In this document: piece after piece, positions 23,423-31,982 of the stretch | Layout: every line of letters starts with the position of its first letter | How positions within the stretch are numbered: the first letter of the stretch is position 1 | Source: Mycobacterium sp. ITM-2016-00316 | Lineage (GTDB): Bacteria > Actinomycetota > Actinomycetes > Mycobacteriales > Mycobacteriaceae | Length of the DNA stretch: 64,000 nucleotides | Assembly: GCF_002968335.2 (NCBI RefSeq) | Contig: NZ_CP134398.1 | Location: forward strand, 5,922,945 to 5,986,944 | Direction: 5' to 3' | Notes under the pieces: generated by a model | Database searches by the model: none | What the model was told of the DNA's origin: nothing | What the model saw: the letters and a program-made list of their open reading frames with translations, nothing else | Made by a program: the position numbers and the translations under genes

Positions 23423-25067
23423 CCGGCACCACCGTGTAGCCGAGATCCCGCATGATGCCGATCTCGAGCGCGCTGAGCACCCGGATGCCCGGGCCGGTGC
23501 CGGTCATGGCGTTCATCAGCAGCTGGTCCTCGCCGGCGAAGGTGATGTCGTCGGTGTGGTGGGCCGAACTGCCCGGCTCCCACAGAGACGGGTAGTACAG
23601 CGGAACGAACCCGCCGTAGGCGGCAACCGCGTGCCGCCCGGAAAAGTACAGGCCACCGTCCTGGCCGGCCAGGTAGCCATCGAAATCACTGTCCCACCTG
23701 AGGTTTCGGCCGATAGGGCGGTCGCCGGCAGCCGTCGCCACGAATTGGTCCAGAATCACCCAGTTCCGGCCCTCGTTGTCACCGGCCTCCCCGATCCCCG
23801 ACTGGAATCCGAACGAGTGCAGCAGCTCGTGCATCGCCGTGGAATGGAAGTCGTACTCGTCGGCTCCCACCGACTGGCCCAGCCCCCAGCCGTAGCCGAA
23901 ATTCCAGCTGATCTCGCCATCGGCGGCAGCGCCGTTCACATCGACACCGGTGAGCAACTTGAGCTGAATCACGGTGTCCCAGAAGCCCGGGTCCTCGCTC
24001 ACCGGGTCGCTGCCGGCTCCGGCCAGCGAGGCCAGCGGGCCCCGGTCGTCCTCGCCCTCCACGTCGTAGCTGAGGGTGACCGGTTTCTTCACGCGGAAGT
24101 AGAGGATCAGGGCGTCCGCAGCACGCTGCAACGCTTCCCGGCGCTCGACGGTCCAGTGCTCGGCACCCGCGGTGTAACTGAAGGCGAACGTCACCGCACC
24201 CTGATTGATCAACGACCGCAACGGGTTACTTCCGACCGGCCGCAGCGGTTCCAGCAGATTGGTGTGGAAACCGATGTCGATGGCGGTGACCCGGAACGCG
24301 TCCACCCCGTCGAAATCCTCGCCGGGGGTATAAGTGAAAGTGCCGTCGCGGTCGATGTGCACAGTGCCCGAAGCGGGTCCCCGGGTCAGGACGTAGACCA
24401 ACCGGTCACCGTCGGGATCGTGGGCGGCCAGGGTGCCGGTGACCGGGCCGTCGAGGACACCGCTGATCTGGACCGGGTCGATGGTGGGCGCCTGGTTGAA
24501 CAAGGTGCGGCGGATCGTGAAGAGCGACGCCTCCAGCTGCTGCTTGGTGCGGTCGGATGTCTGCAGCGACTCGATCCAGCCGAGGCTGTCCGTGGTCCAG
24601 GCGGCCAGCGACCGGGCCACCCAGCGCTGGTACGGGCTCTGCCATGACCGGGTGGGCGACGGCGCGGGCGCAGGCGTCGAGATGGGCTGTGCTGCCGGGA
24701 CGTTCACCGTCTCGGTGACGGCTCCCGCCGGGGCCTCACTGACCACGCGATTCGGTCGCTCGGCCTCGAGGTCGGACACGTCGTCGGGATCGGCCCGTTT
24801 CTCCTCATCCTTGTCCGTGGCCGCCGAGCGCTGCGTGCGCCGTGGATCGTCCGCCGACCGGACCGTGCGGACCGACCGCACCGATCGGTTGCCGTCCGAC
24901 GATGCGCTCGAGGACGCCGAAGACGTGCTTCCGGTGTCCGCTGCCGCGACACCGGTCTGCGGCCCCGCCACCGAGAACCCCCATAACGCGGCGCCCACCC
25001 CGGCCGAGGCCGCGCCGAGTTGCAGCCAACGTCGGACGGCGAATCCTTCAGCGCGGCGAACCGACAT
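23412..25067 (-). CDS. Secreted zinc metalloprotease with Ig-like domain
   Basis: 551 residues. An N-terminal export signal (RRWLQLGAASAGVGAALWGFSVAGPQTGVAAAD) precedes a Ser/Arg/Asp-rich low-complexity region to about residue 130. A cadherin-like module follows (PVTGTLAAHDPDGDRLVYVLTRGPASGTVHIDRDGTFTYTPGEDFDGVDAF), as in many mycobacterial surface proteins. The C-terminal domain holds the zinc motif TAMHELLHSFGF near residue 410 and a conserved ISALEIGIMRDLGY-like end (VLSALEIGIMRDLGYTV), as in matrixin/pappalysin-like peptidases. The third zinc ligand is not obvious. Targets are probably extracellular proteins or self-processing. It lies between an esterase and PhoX. A similar gene is not part of the corresponding M. 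tuberculosis order that I recall. Confidence 0.8.
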   Translation of the reverse strand: MSVRRAEGFAVRRWLQLGAASAGVGAALWGFSVAGPQTGVAAADTGSTSSASSSASSDGNRSVRSVRTVRSADDPRRTQRSAATDKDEEKRADPDDVSDLEAERPNRVVSEAPAGAVTETVNVPAAQPISTPAPAPSPTRSWQSPYQRWVARSLAAWTTDSLGWIESLQTSDRTKQQLEASLFTIRRTLFNQAPTIDPVQISGVLDGPVTGTLAAHDPDGDRLVYVLTRGPASGTVHIDRDGTFTYTPGEDFDGVDAFRVTAIDIGFHTNLLEPLRPVGSNPLRSLINQGAVTFAFSYTAGAEHWTVERREALQRAADALILYFRVKKPVTLSYDVEGEDDRGPLASLAGAGSDPVSEDPGFWDTVIQLKLLTGVDVNGAAADGEISWNFGYGWGLGQSVGADEYDFHSTAMHELLHSFGFQSGIGEAGDNEGRNWVILDQFVATAAGDRPIGRNLRWDSDFDGYLAGQDGGLYFSGRHAVAAYGGFVPLYYPSLWEPGSSAHHTDDITFAGEDQLLMNAMTGTGPGIRVLSALEIGIMRDLGYTVVPVSR

Positions 25068-25184
25068 ATTTGACTCTTTCGTCAGGTATCGATGGACTAT
25101 AGGCCGAACCCGCAGCCCGGCGGCAGCACATTTCGTGACGTGTCAAACATTGCGCTGAGTGGACTGTCGGGTCCGTCGACTGCC

Positions 25185-25202
25185 GTTCACCTTCTGGTTG
25201 CC
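25185..25202 (+). promoter_or_regulatory. Possible phosphate-response box before phoX
   Basis: GTTCACC followed by GTTGCC twelve bases later, about 85-100 bases before phoX. Actinobacterial PhoP/RegX3-type boxes are built from GTTCACC-like direct repeats, usually 11 bases apart, so spacing and second copy are imperfect. Low-confidence call made mainly because of the downstream gene. Confidence 0.3.
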
Positions 25203-25285
25203 GTCCGCTAGTCCGGCTCACGTAACTTTCCCCCGAACCGGCGTCCAGCCCACGCCGGTGTTCGAGGTGGAAGGATCCCCCAGTC

Positions 25286-27355
25286 ATGGCGCTTATTCCG
25301 TTGAATCTCTTTGTCGCACACCACGGTCGGTCGTCGCGCCAACATGTCACCTGCCGATACCGGTGCGGCGACGCCTGCTCGAAGCCGGCACCCAATACCA
25401 GTGACAACGAGTACTTCGGCGATATCGTGCAGGCGCTGAACCGTCGCTCCGCGCTCAAGGCGGCCGGCATCGCCGTCGCCGCCGTCGGCGCCGGTTCCGC
25501 CCTGGCGGCCTGCTCGACCAACGGATCAGACACCGCCGCAACGTCGTCCACGTCGGCGTCCGCGCCGGCCGAGCCGCCGACGCCGGCCGGAATGAACTTT
25601 GCCGCCGTCGCCCCCAACAGTGAAGACGCCGTGATCATCCCCGAGGGCTACCGCCAGTCGGTGGTGATCAGCTGGGGTGACCCGGTGCTCCCCGGCGCCC
25701 CCGTCTTCGACGTGAACCGGCAGAGCGCGGCCGCTCAGCGCCAGCAGTTCGGATTCAACAACGACTTTGCCGGCCTGCTGCCGATCGAGGGCACCCCGAA
25801 CCGGTTCCTGTTGGTGACCAATCACGAGTACACCACCGAGCAGTTCATGCACCCCGGCTACGACGCCGACAACCCCACCCGCGAGCAGTTCGAGATCGCC
25901 ATTGCCGCCCATGGTCTTTCGGTGGTCGAGGTGGAGCGCACCCCCGAGGGCCTGCGCCCGGTGATGGGCCGCTACAACCGCCGCATCACCGCCGACACCC
26001 CGTTCACCATCGTCGGGCCGGCCGCGGGCACGGATGCACTCAAGACCGCCGCCGACCCGACCGGTCGCACCGTGCTGGGCACCGTCAACAACTGCGCCGG
26101 CGGCGTGACCCCCTGGGGCACCATTCTTTCCGGTGAGGAGAACTTCAACTCCTACTTCGGCGCACCCGAGGGTGCCCCCGCACCGACGGGGCCGGCCGCC
26201 GAACGGCTGGAGCGCTACGGCGTGGCCGTCGAACCCACCGAACGCAAGTGGGAGAATTTCGACCCGCGGTTCGACGTCACGCAGACGCCCAACGAGCTGA
26301 ACCGCTTCGGCTACGTCGTCGAACTCAACCCCTGGGACCCGGCGTCACCGCCGATCAAGCACACTGCGTTGGGCCGGTTCAAGCACGAGGCCGCCACCAT
26401 CCATGTCACCGACGACGGCACCGTCGTCGCCTACACCGGTGATGACGAACGTTTCGACTACATGTACAAGTTCGTGTCGGACAAGAAGATTCGACCCGGC
26501 GACATGGCCCACAACATGACCATCCTCAACGAGGGCACGCTCTACGTCGCCAAACTGTCCAGCGACATTCCCGCCGGTGAGATCAACGGCTCCGGGACAC
26601 TGCCCGCCTCCGGCAAGTTCGCCGGCGCCGGCACCTGGGTTCCGTTGCTGCGCTCCAAGGCCGACGGGCAGGCCGATTCACTGGTCGACGGGATGACCGC
26701 GCAGGAGATCGCGGTGTTCACCCGCCTCGCCGGCGACAAGGCCGGCGCCACCAAGATGGACCGGCCCGAGGATTTCGAGGCCAACCCGAAAACCGGCAAG
26801 GTCTACGTCGCGCTGACCAACAACTCCAACCGCGGCGCCGAGGGCAAGGCCAAGGCCGACGCCGCCAACCCGCGCAACGACAACAAAAACGGTCAGGTCC
26901 TCGAGATCACCGACGACCACGCGGGCACCGCCTTCACCTGGGAGTTGCTGCTGGTCTGCGGTGACCCCGAGGCTGCCGACACCTACTTCGGCGGTTTCGA
27001 CAAGACGAAGGTCAGCCCGATCAGCTGCCCCGATAACTTGGCGTTCGACAGCCACGGCAACCTGTGGGTGTCCACCGACGGCAATGCGTTGGACTCCAAC
27101 GACGGTTTGTTCGCGGTATCGCTGGAGGGGCCCACCCGCGGATTGACCAAGCAATTCCTCACCGTGCCCCTCGGCGCGGAGACCTGCGGACCGGTCATCA
27201 CCGACGATCTCGTCACGGTCTGCGTGCAACATCCGGGCGAGAACGACGACAACAGCATCGACGATCCGCTGTCGCGCTGGCCCGAGGGCGGCAACGGCAC
27301 CGCCAAACCGTCGGTGGTCGCGGTGTGGCGTGACGGCGGCAATATCGGCGTCTGA
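25286..27355 (+). CDS. phoX: PhoX-family alkaline phosphatase, Tat lipoprotein
   Basis: 689 residues, DUF839/PhoX. PhoX enzymes use an Fe-Ca centre to release phosphate from organic esters outside the cell. The Tat signal is unusually internal: NRRSALKAAGIAVAAVG begins near residue 52, with lipobox SALAAC right after, so the mature protein should be lipid-anchored. The preceding 50 residues hold HHGRSSRQHVTCRYRCGDAC, a conserved-looking Cys pattern. Catalytic-region blocks include VNNCAGGVTPWGTILSGEENFNSYF, FKHEAATIHV and RPEDFEANPKTGKVYVALTNN. Start is ATG at 25286 with GGAAGG upstream. Not found at this place in M. tuberculosis to my knowledge. Confidence 0.9.
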   Translation: MALIPLNLFVAHHGRSSRQHVTCRYRCGDACSKPAPNTSDNEYFGDIVQALNRRSALKAAGIAVAAVGAGSALAACSTNGSDTAATSSTSASAPAEPPTPAGMNFAAVAPNSEDAVIIPEGYRQSVVISWGDPVLPGAPVFDVNRQSAAAQRQQFGFNNDFAGLLPIEGTPNRFLLVTNHEYTTEQFMHPGYDADNPTREQFEIAIAAHGLSVVEVERTPEGLRPVMGRYNRRITADTPFTIVGPAAGTDALKTAADPTGRTVLGTVNNCAGGVTPWGTILSGEENFNSYFGAPEGAPAPTGPAAERLERYGVAVEPTERKWENFDPRFDVTQTPNELNRFGYVVELNPWDPASPPIKHTALGRFKHEAATIHVTDDGTVVAYTGDDERFDYMYKFVSDKKIRPGDMAHNMTILNEGTLYVAKLSSDIPAGEINGSGTLPASGKFAGAGTWVPLLRSKADGQADSLVDGMTAQEIAVFTRLAGDKAGATKMDRPEDFEANPKTGKVYVALTNNSNRGAEGKAKADAANPRNDNKNGQVLEITDDHAGTAFTWELLLVCGDPEAADTYFGGFDKTKVSPISCPDNLAFDSHGNLWVSTDGNALDSNDGLFAVSLEGPTRGLTKQFLTVPLGAETCGPVITDDLVTVCVQHPGENDDNSIDDPLSRWPEGGNGTAKPSVVAVWRDGGNIGV

Positions 27356-27404
27356 GCGCTCGCGCGACGACCATCAACCCCGCCTGAGGCATAACGTGGA
27401 AGAC

Positions 27405-28199
27405 ATGAGCCTTCCCATCCGCATCGGTGTCCAGCTCCAGCCCCAGCACATGACCGAATACGGTCAGGTGCGCGACGCGGTGCGCCGCTGCGAGGACATC
27501 GGGGTCGACGTCGCATTCAACTGGGACCACTTCTTTCCGCTCTACGGAGACCCCGACGGCCCGCACTACGAGTGCTGGACCATGCTGGCCGCCTGGGCCG
27601 AGCAGACCTCGCGCATCGAGATCGGCGCGCTGGTCACCTGCAACTCCTACCGCAACCCGGAGTTGCTTGCCGATATGGCCCGCACCGTCGACAACATCTC
27701 CGGCGGCCGGCTGATCCTGGGCATCGGATCGGGCTGGAAGGACAAGGACTACAACGAGTACGGCTACGAGTTCGGCACTGCCGGTGGCCGTCTCGATGAC
27801 CTGGCGGCGGCGCTGCCGCGCATCGAGTCCCGGATGGCGAAGCTGAACCCTGCTCCACTGCGCGAGATCCCGGTCCTGATCGGCGGACAGGGCAAGCGCA
27901 AGACGCTGCGGCTGGTCGCCGAGCACGCCCACATCTGGCACGGTTTCACCGACGCGAGCACCTACCCCGGCCTGGCCGAGGTGCTCGACGCGCACTGCGC
28001 CGACGTCGGCCGCGACCCGGCCGCCATCGAGCGGTCCTCCGGTGTGCCGGAAAAGAGCGTCGAGGCCGCGCTCGCCGGCGCCGAATCGCTCGTCGGCCTG
28101 GGAGTCACCCTGCTGACCATCGGGGTCAACGGCCCCGACTACGACCTGTCGATCGCCGAGGCGCTGGTCACATGGCGTGACGAACGGGCCGCCGGCTGA
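27405..28199 (+). CDS. F420-dependent LLM-class oxidoreductase (Rv0044c-like)
   Basis: 264 residues, luciferase-like monooxygenase fold: IRIGVQLQPQHMTEYGQVRDAVRRCEDIGVDVAFNWDHFFPLYGD, then GALVTCNSYRNPELLADMARTVDNISGGRLILGIGSGW and EIPVLIGGQGKRKTLRLVAEHAHIWHGF. The IGSGW and Ser/Thr-rich pocket are typical of F420 users, which are abundant in mycobacteria. Start is ATG 27405, or GTG 27396 three codons earlier. Substrate unknown. It is followed by a GntR gene as in M. tuberculosis. Confidence 0.9.
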   Translation: MSLPIRIGVQLQPQHMTEYGQVRDAVRRCEDIGVDVAFNWDHFFPLYGDPDGPHYECWTMLAAWAEQTSRIEIGALVTCNSYRNPELLADMARTVDNISGGRLILGIGSGWKDKDYNEYGYEFGTAGGRLDDLAAALPRIESRMAKLNPAPLREIPVLIGGQGKRKTLRLVAEHAHIWHGFTDASTYPGLAEVLDAHCADVGRDPAAIERSSGVPEKSVEAALAGAESLVGLGVTLLTIGVNGPDYDLSIAEALVTWRDERAAG

Positions 28200-28248
28200 A
28201 AAAGAGAGCGGCCCGCGGCGGGACTCTGCGTGAGAGACTTCACCCGCT

Positions 28249-28938
28249 ATGCCCAAGAAGTACGGGGTCAAAGAGAAAGACCTGGTAGTCACCTACGTGG
28301 TGAACCTGATCCTCACCGGAAAGCTCCGGTCGGGTGATCGGCTGGACCGCAACGAGATCGCCGAGGACCTCGGCATCAGCAGGGTGCCCATCCAGGAGGC
28401 CGTCGTGCAACTCGAGCACGACGGGATCGTGTCGACGCAGTATCACCGCGGCGCGTTCATCCACCGCTTCGATGTCGACGTGCTGCGCGAACACCACGAG
28501 CTCTACGGGGTGCTCAACGGGATCGCCTCGGCGCGGGCGGCCACCGAGGCCGACCCGGAACTGCAGACCACGCTGCGGGCGCTGGCCGCGGGGCTGCGCA
28601 ACAGCCGTGATGCCCGCAGCTTCCACGAGACGGCCTGGCAGTACCGCGAGGCGGTCACCGACGCCCACGCCGGCCCGCGGCTGCAGGCAGCGATCCGGGC
28701 GGCGCAGACCTTCATCCCACGGGCCTATTGGTCGGCCTACCTCGACGCGCCCGCGGCGTTGCTCGGCCACTACGAGGACGAGACCGCCGCCATCACCGAT
28801 CAGGACCCGGATTCGGCGCGTGCGGCCTGCGCGGCGGCGGCCGATCTCATGGGGCAGATCATGGCGACCGAACTGGTGCGCCGCGGCGTGCTCGAGGGGC
28901 CGATAGCCCGGGACCCCTTTGCGTTCGAAATGAGCTGA
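28249..28938 (+). CDS. GntR-family regulator, FCD type (Rv0043c-like)
   Basis: 229 residues. Winged helix: VTYVVNLILTGKLRSGDRLDRNEIAEDLGISRVPIQEAVVQLEHDGIVSTQYHRGAFIH. The all-helical FCD effector domain follows, with a metal-binding Asp/His pattern (FHETAWQYREAVTDAH). FadR-like FCD regulators respond to carboxylic acids. It lies 50 bases after the LLM oxidoreductase and upstream of the amino-acid transporter genes. Either could be its target. Confidence 0.9.
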   Translation: MPKKYGVKEKDLVVTYVVNLILTGKLRSGDRLDRNEIAEDLGISRVPIQEAVVQLEHDGIVSTQYHRGAFIHRFDVDVLREHHELYGVLNGIASARAATEADPELQTTLRALAAGLRNSRDARSFHETAWQYREAVTDAHAGPRLQAAIRAAQTFIPRAYWSAYLDAPAALLGHYEDETAAITDQDPDSARAACAAAADLMGQIMATELVRRGVLEGPIARDPFAFEMS

Positions 28939-28978
28939 AGGCTCCGGCCTCGGCGACCCAGCGACTAGTTTTCTACAG

Positions 28979-30730
28979 ATGACCACGTTGCTTCGCCCGG
29001 TGCTTGCGGTGCTGATCGCGCTGCTGGCCGGCGCAATCGGGCTGGCTGCGCCGGCCTCCGCCGATCAGTGCGCCCCGCCGGGTATCGACAGTGCGAGCGC
29101 GCTGCCCACCAATCTGGCGGCCGCCGCTCAGGGCCCCGGCGCCGACAAGTACACCACCGCGGGCGTCGAACCGCTGGACGGCATCGACACCGCCGCCCTG
29201 GGCCTCGGCACCCCCGGGGTGCTGACCGTCGGCACCCTGTCCGACGCCCCGCCCAGCATCTGCATCAACGCGGCCAGCCAGTTCACCGGGTTCGACAACG
29301 AGGTGCTGCGGGCGATCGCGGACAAACTGGGCCTGCGGATCAACTTCGTCGGCACCGACTTCTCCGGGCTGCTGGCCCAGGTCGCCTCCGGGCGCTTCGA
29401 TGTCGGCTCCTCGTCGATCACCACCACCGACGCCCGCCGTCAGACGGTCGGCTTCACCAACGGCTACGACTTCGGCTACTTCTCGCTGGTGGTGCCGGCA
29501 GGCTCGCCGATCACCAGCTTCTCCCAGCTGGCCGCCGGGCAGCGCATCGGTGTGGTGCAGGGCACCGTGCAGGAGGCCTACGTCGTGGACACCCTCGGGC
29601 TGGATCCGGTGAAGTTCCCGGACTACAACACCGTCTACGGCAGCCTGAAGACCCGCCAGATCGATGCCTGGGTGGCGCCGTCGCAGCAGGCCGTGGGCAC
29701 CGTGCAACCCGGCGACCAGGCCACCATCATCGAAAACACGTTCAGCCTGGACAATTTCGTGGCCTACGCCGTCGCCAAGGAGAACACCCCGCTGATCGAC
29801 GCGCTCAACGCCGGGCTGGATGCGGTGATCGCCGACGGCACCTGGTCCCAGCTCTACACCGACTGGGTGCCCCGGGCTCTGCCGCCGGGCTGGAAACCCG
29901 GCTCCAAAGCTGCACCGGCACCGCAACTTCCGGACTTCGCGGCGATCGCCGCCGAACGTCCCACGGCCACCGACCAGGGCGCACCTCCGGCTCCCCGATC
30001 CGTGCTGGGCCAGCTCGCCGACTCGTTCCTGAACTGGGACCTGTACCGCCAGGCCATCCCCGACCTGCTCAAGACGGGGCTGCCGAACACGCTGATCCTC
30101 ACCGCCGGGGCCGCCGTGATCGGTGTGGTGCTGGGCCTGCTGCTGGCCGTCGCCGGTATCTCGCGTTCGCGTCTGCTGCGGTGGCCGGCCCGCGTCTACA
30201 CCGACATCTTCCGCGGCCTGCCCGAAGTGGTGATCATCCTGATCATCGGACTGGGCATCGGGCCGATCGTCGGAGGCGTGACCGGGAACAACCCCTATCC
30301 GCTCGGTATCGCCGCGCTGGGCCTGATGTCGGCGGCCTACGTCGGCGAGATCTTCCGCTCCGGCATCCAGAGCGTGGAGACCGGACAGATGGAGGCGTCC
30401 CGCGCGCTGGGATTCAGCTACTCGTCGTCGATGAAGCTGGTGATCATCCCGCAGGGCATCCGCCGGGTGCTGCCCGCGCTGGTGAACCAGTTCATCTCAC
30501 TGCTCAAGGCGTCCTCGCTGGTGTACTTCCTGGGGCTGGTGGCCAACCAGCGCGAGCTGTTCCAGGTCGGCCGCGACCTGAACGCGCAGACCGGCAGCCT
30601 GTCGCCGTTGGTGGCCGCCGGCTTGTTCTACCTGATCCTGACCATCCCGCTCACCCATCTGGTCAACGTGATCGACGCGCGGCTGCGGACCGGGAAACAA
30701 CCCGCCCCGATCCAAGAGGAGATGATCTGA
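28979..30730 (+). CDS. Amino-acid ABC transporter, fused binding protein and permease
   Basis: 583 residues. Signal peptide LLRPVLAVLIALLAGAIGLAAPASA, then a solute-binding domain of the SBP_bac_3 family (GVLTVGTLSDAPPSICINAASQFTGFDNEVLRAIADKLGL, DVGSSSITTTDARRQTVGFTNGY), residues about 75-300. After a Pro/Ala-rich linker comes a HisM-type permease (LLKTGLPNTLILTAGAAVIGVVLGLLLAVAGIS, FRGLPEVVIILIIGLGIGP) with EAA loop EASRALGFSYSSSMKLVIIPQGIRRVLPALVNQF. Fused SBP-permeases occur for polar amino acids or glutamine. TAGTTT lies seven bases before the ATG. It is coupled to the ATPase gene (TGATG). Confidence 0.93.
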   Translation: MTTLLRPVLAVLIALLAGAIGLAAPASADQCAPPGIDSASALPTNLAAAAQGPGADKYTTAGVEPLDGIDTAALGLGTPGVLTVGTLSDAPPSICINAASQFTGFDNEVLRAIADKLGLRINFVGTDFSGLLAQVASGRFDVGSSSITTTDARRQTVGFTNGYDFGYFSLVVPAGSPITSFSQLAAGQRIGVVQGTVQEAYVVDTLGLDPVKFPDYNTVYGSLKTRQIDAWVAPSQQAVGTVQPGDQATIIENTFSLDNFVAYAVAKENTPLIDALNAGLDAVIADGTWSQLYTDWVPRALPPGWKPGSKAAPAPQLPDFAAIAAERPTATDQGAPPAPRSVLGQLADSFLNWDLYRQAIPDLLKTGLPNTLILTAGAAVIGVVLGLLLAVAGISRSRLLRWPARVYTDIFRGLPEVVIILIIGLGIGPIVGGVTGNNPYPLGIAALGLMSAAYVGEIFRSGIQSVETGQMEASRALGFSYSSSMKLVIIPQGIRRVLPALVNQFISLLKASSLVYFLGLVANQRELFQVGRDLNAQTGSLSPLVAAGLFYLILTIPLTHLVNVIDARLRTGKQPAPIQEEMI

Positions 30731-31461
30731 TGGCTGAGGCAGTCTCGTTGGCCGCCAAGGACATTCATCTGTCGTTCGGTGCGAATGCGGTGCTGCGCGG
30801 TGTGGACCTGGAGGTTCCCGCCGGCAGCACGGCGGCCGTCATCGGCCCGTCGGGGTCGGGGAAGTCGACCCTGCTGCGGACGCTGAACCGGCTCTACGAA
30901 CCCGACAAGGGCGACATCCTGCTGGACGGACGGTCGGTGCTCGGCGACAACCCCGACCAGCTGCGCCAGCGCATCGGCATGGTGTTCCAGCAGTTCAACC
31001 TGTTCCCGCATCGCACCGTGCTGGACAACGTGACCCTGGCGCTGCGCAAGCTCAAGGGCATGTCCCCCGATGCCGCGCGCGAGCTCGGGCTGGCCCAGCT
31101 GGATCGGGTTGGGCTGCGGCACAAGGCCGATGTGCGTCCGGCCACCCTGTCGGGCGGACAGCAGCAGCGGGTGGCGATCGCCCGTGCCCTGGCGATGGCA
31201 CCGCAGGTGATGTTCTTCGACGAGGCCACCTCGGCGCTGGATCCGGAACTGGTCAAGGGTGTGCTCGAGCTGATCGCCGATCTCGGTTCCACCGGTATGA
31301 CGATGGTGGTGGTGACGCACGAGATGGGCTTCGCCCGCTCGGCCGCCGATTCAGTGGTCTTCATGGACAACGGCAAAGTCGTCGAAGCCGGGCCACCCGA
31401 GCTGATCTTCGAGAATGCCGAGACGGAGCGGCTGCGGCGCTTCCTGTCCCAGGTTCTTTGA
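30730..31461 (+). CDS. Amino-acid ABC transporter ATPase (GlnQ type)
   Basis: 243 residues with all ABC motifs: Walker A GPSGSGKST, Q-loop GMVFQQFNLFPHRTVLDNV, signature LSGGQQQR, Walker B VMFFDEATSALDPE and H-loop VVTHEMGFA. The HisP/GlnQ subfamily energises polar amino-acid import. Its ATG shares one base with the stop of the fused binding protein-permease, so both parts are made together. With the fused gene this is a complete two-gene importer. Confidence 0.96.
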   Translation: MAEAVSLAAKDIHLSFGANAVLRGVDLEVPAGSTAAVIGPSGSGKSTLLRTLNRLYEPDKGDILLDGRSVLGDNPDQLRQRIGMVFQQFNLFPHRTVLDNVTLALRKLKGMSPDAARELGLAQLDRVGLRHKADVRPATLSGGQQQRVAIARALAMAPQVMFFDEATSALDPELVKGVLELIADLGSTGMTMVVVTHEMGFARSAADSVVFMDNGKVVEAGPPELIFENAETERLRRFLSQVL

Positions 31462-31512
31462 ACTTCCGCGCGTTCCAGCCTGACAGGGACCGACAGGTTA
31501 GACTAGCGAATT

Positions 31513-31977
31513 ATGGTCGAGACCGAACCGCAGGCCGCTGAGCTGGCTGGAGAGCTGCAACGTGTGCTCTCCAAACTGTTTTCGGTGCTGCGTCGTGGGG
31601 ACACCCGTGGTGCCGGAAACACCGGCGCCGGCGACCTCACGCTGGCTCAGCTCTCGATCCTGCTGACCCTGTTGGAGTCCGGACCGATCCGGATGACCGA
31701 GCTCGCCGCCCACGAACGGGTCCGCACGCCCACCACCACGGTCGCCATCCGTCGGCTGGAGAAGCTCGGGCTGGTCAAGCGCTCCCGCGACCCCTCCGAT
31801 CTGCGTGCCGTGCTCGTCGAGGTGACCCCGCGCGGGTTGGTCCAGCACCGCGAGGCACTCGACGCGCGGCGGGCATTCCTGGCCAGCATGCTGGCCAATC
31901 TGAGCTCCGAGGACCGGGCCACCCTCAACGCCGCGATCGGTTCACTGGAGCGCCTCGGCGAGCAGCCGACCACATAG
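31513..31977 (+). CDS. MarR-family regulator (Rv0042c-like)
   Basis: 154 residues. Winged helix: LTLAQLSILLTLLESGPIRMTELAAHERVRTPTTTVAIRRLEKLGLVKRSRDPSDLRAVLVEVTPRG, with dimerising helices at both ends. TAGACT lies eight bases before the ATG. It sits between the amino-acid importer and ggH, convergent with ggH with a five-base gap. Ligand unknown. Confidence 0.92.
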   Translation: MVETEPQAAELAGELQRVLSKLFSVLRRGDTRGAGNTGAGDLTLAQLSILLTLLESGPIRMTELAAHERVRTPTTTVAIRRLEKLGLVKRSRDPSDLRAVLVEVTPRGLVQHREALDARRAFLASMLANLSSEDRATLNAAIGSLERLGEQPTT

Positions 31978-31982
31978 CTCCG

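Noticed and set aside
29068..30722. Long plus frame covering the binding protein-permease gene in another phase and running into the ATPase gene
   Set aside because: Only its last 240 codons are the real ATPase; the front part is an out-of-phase reading of the fusion gene.
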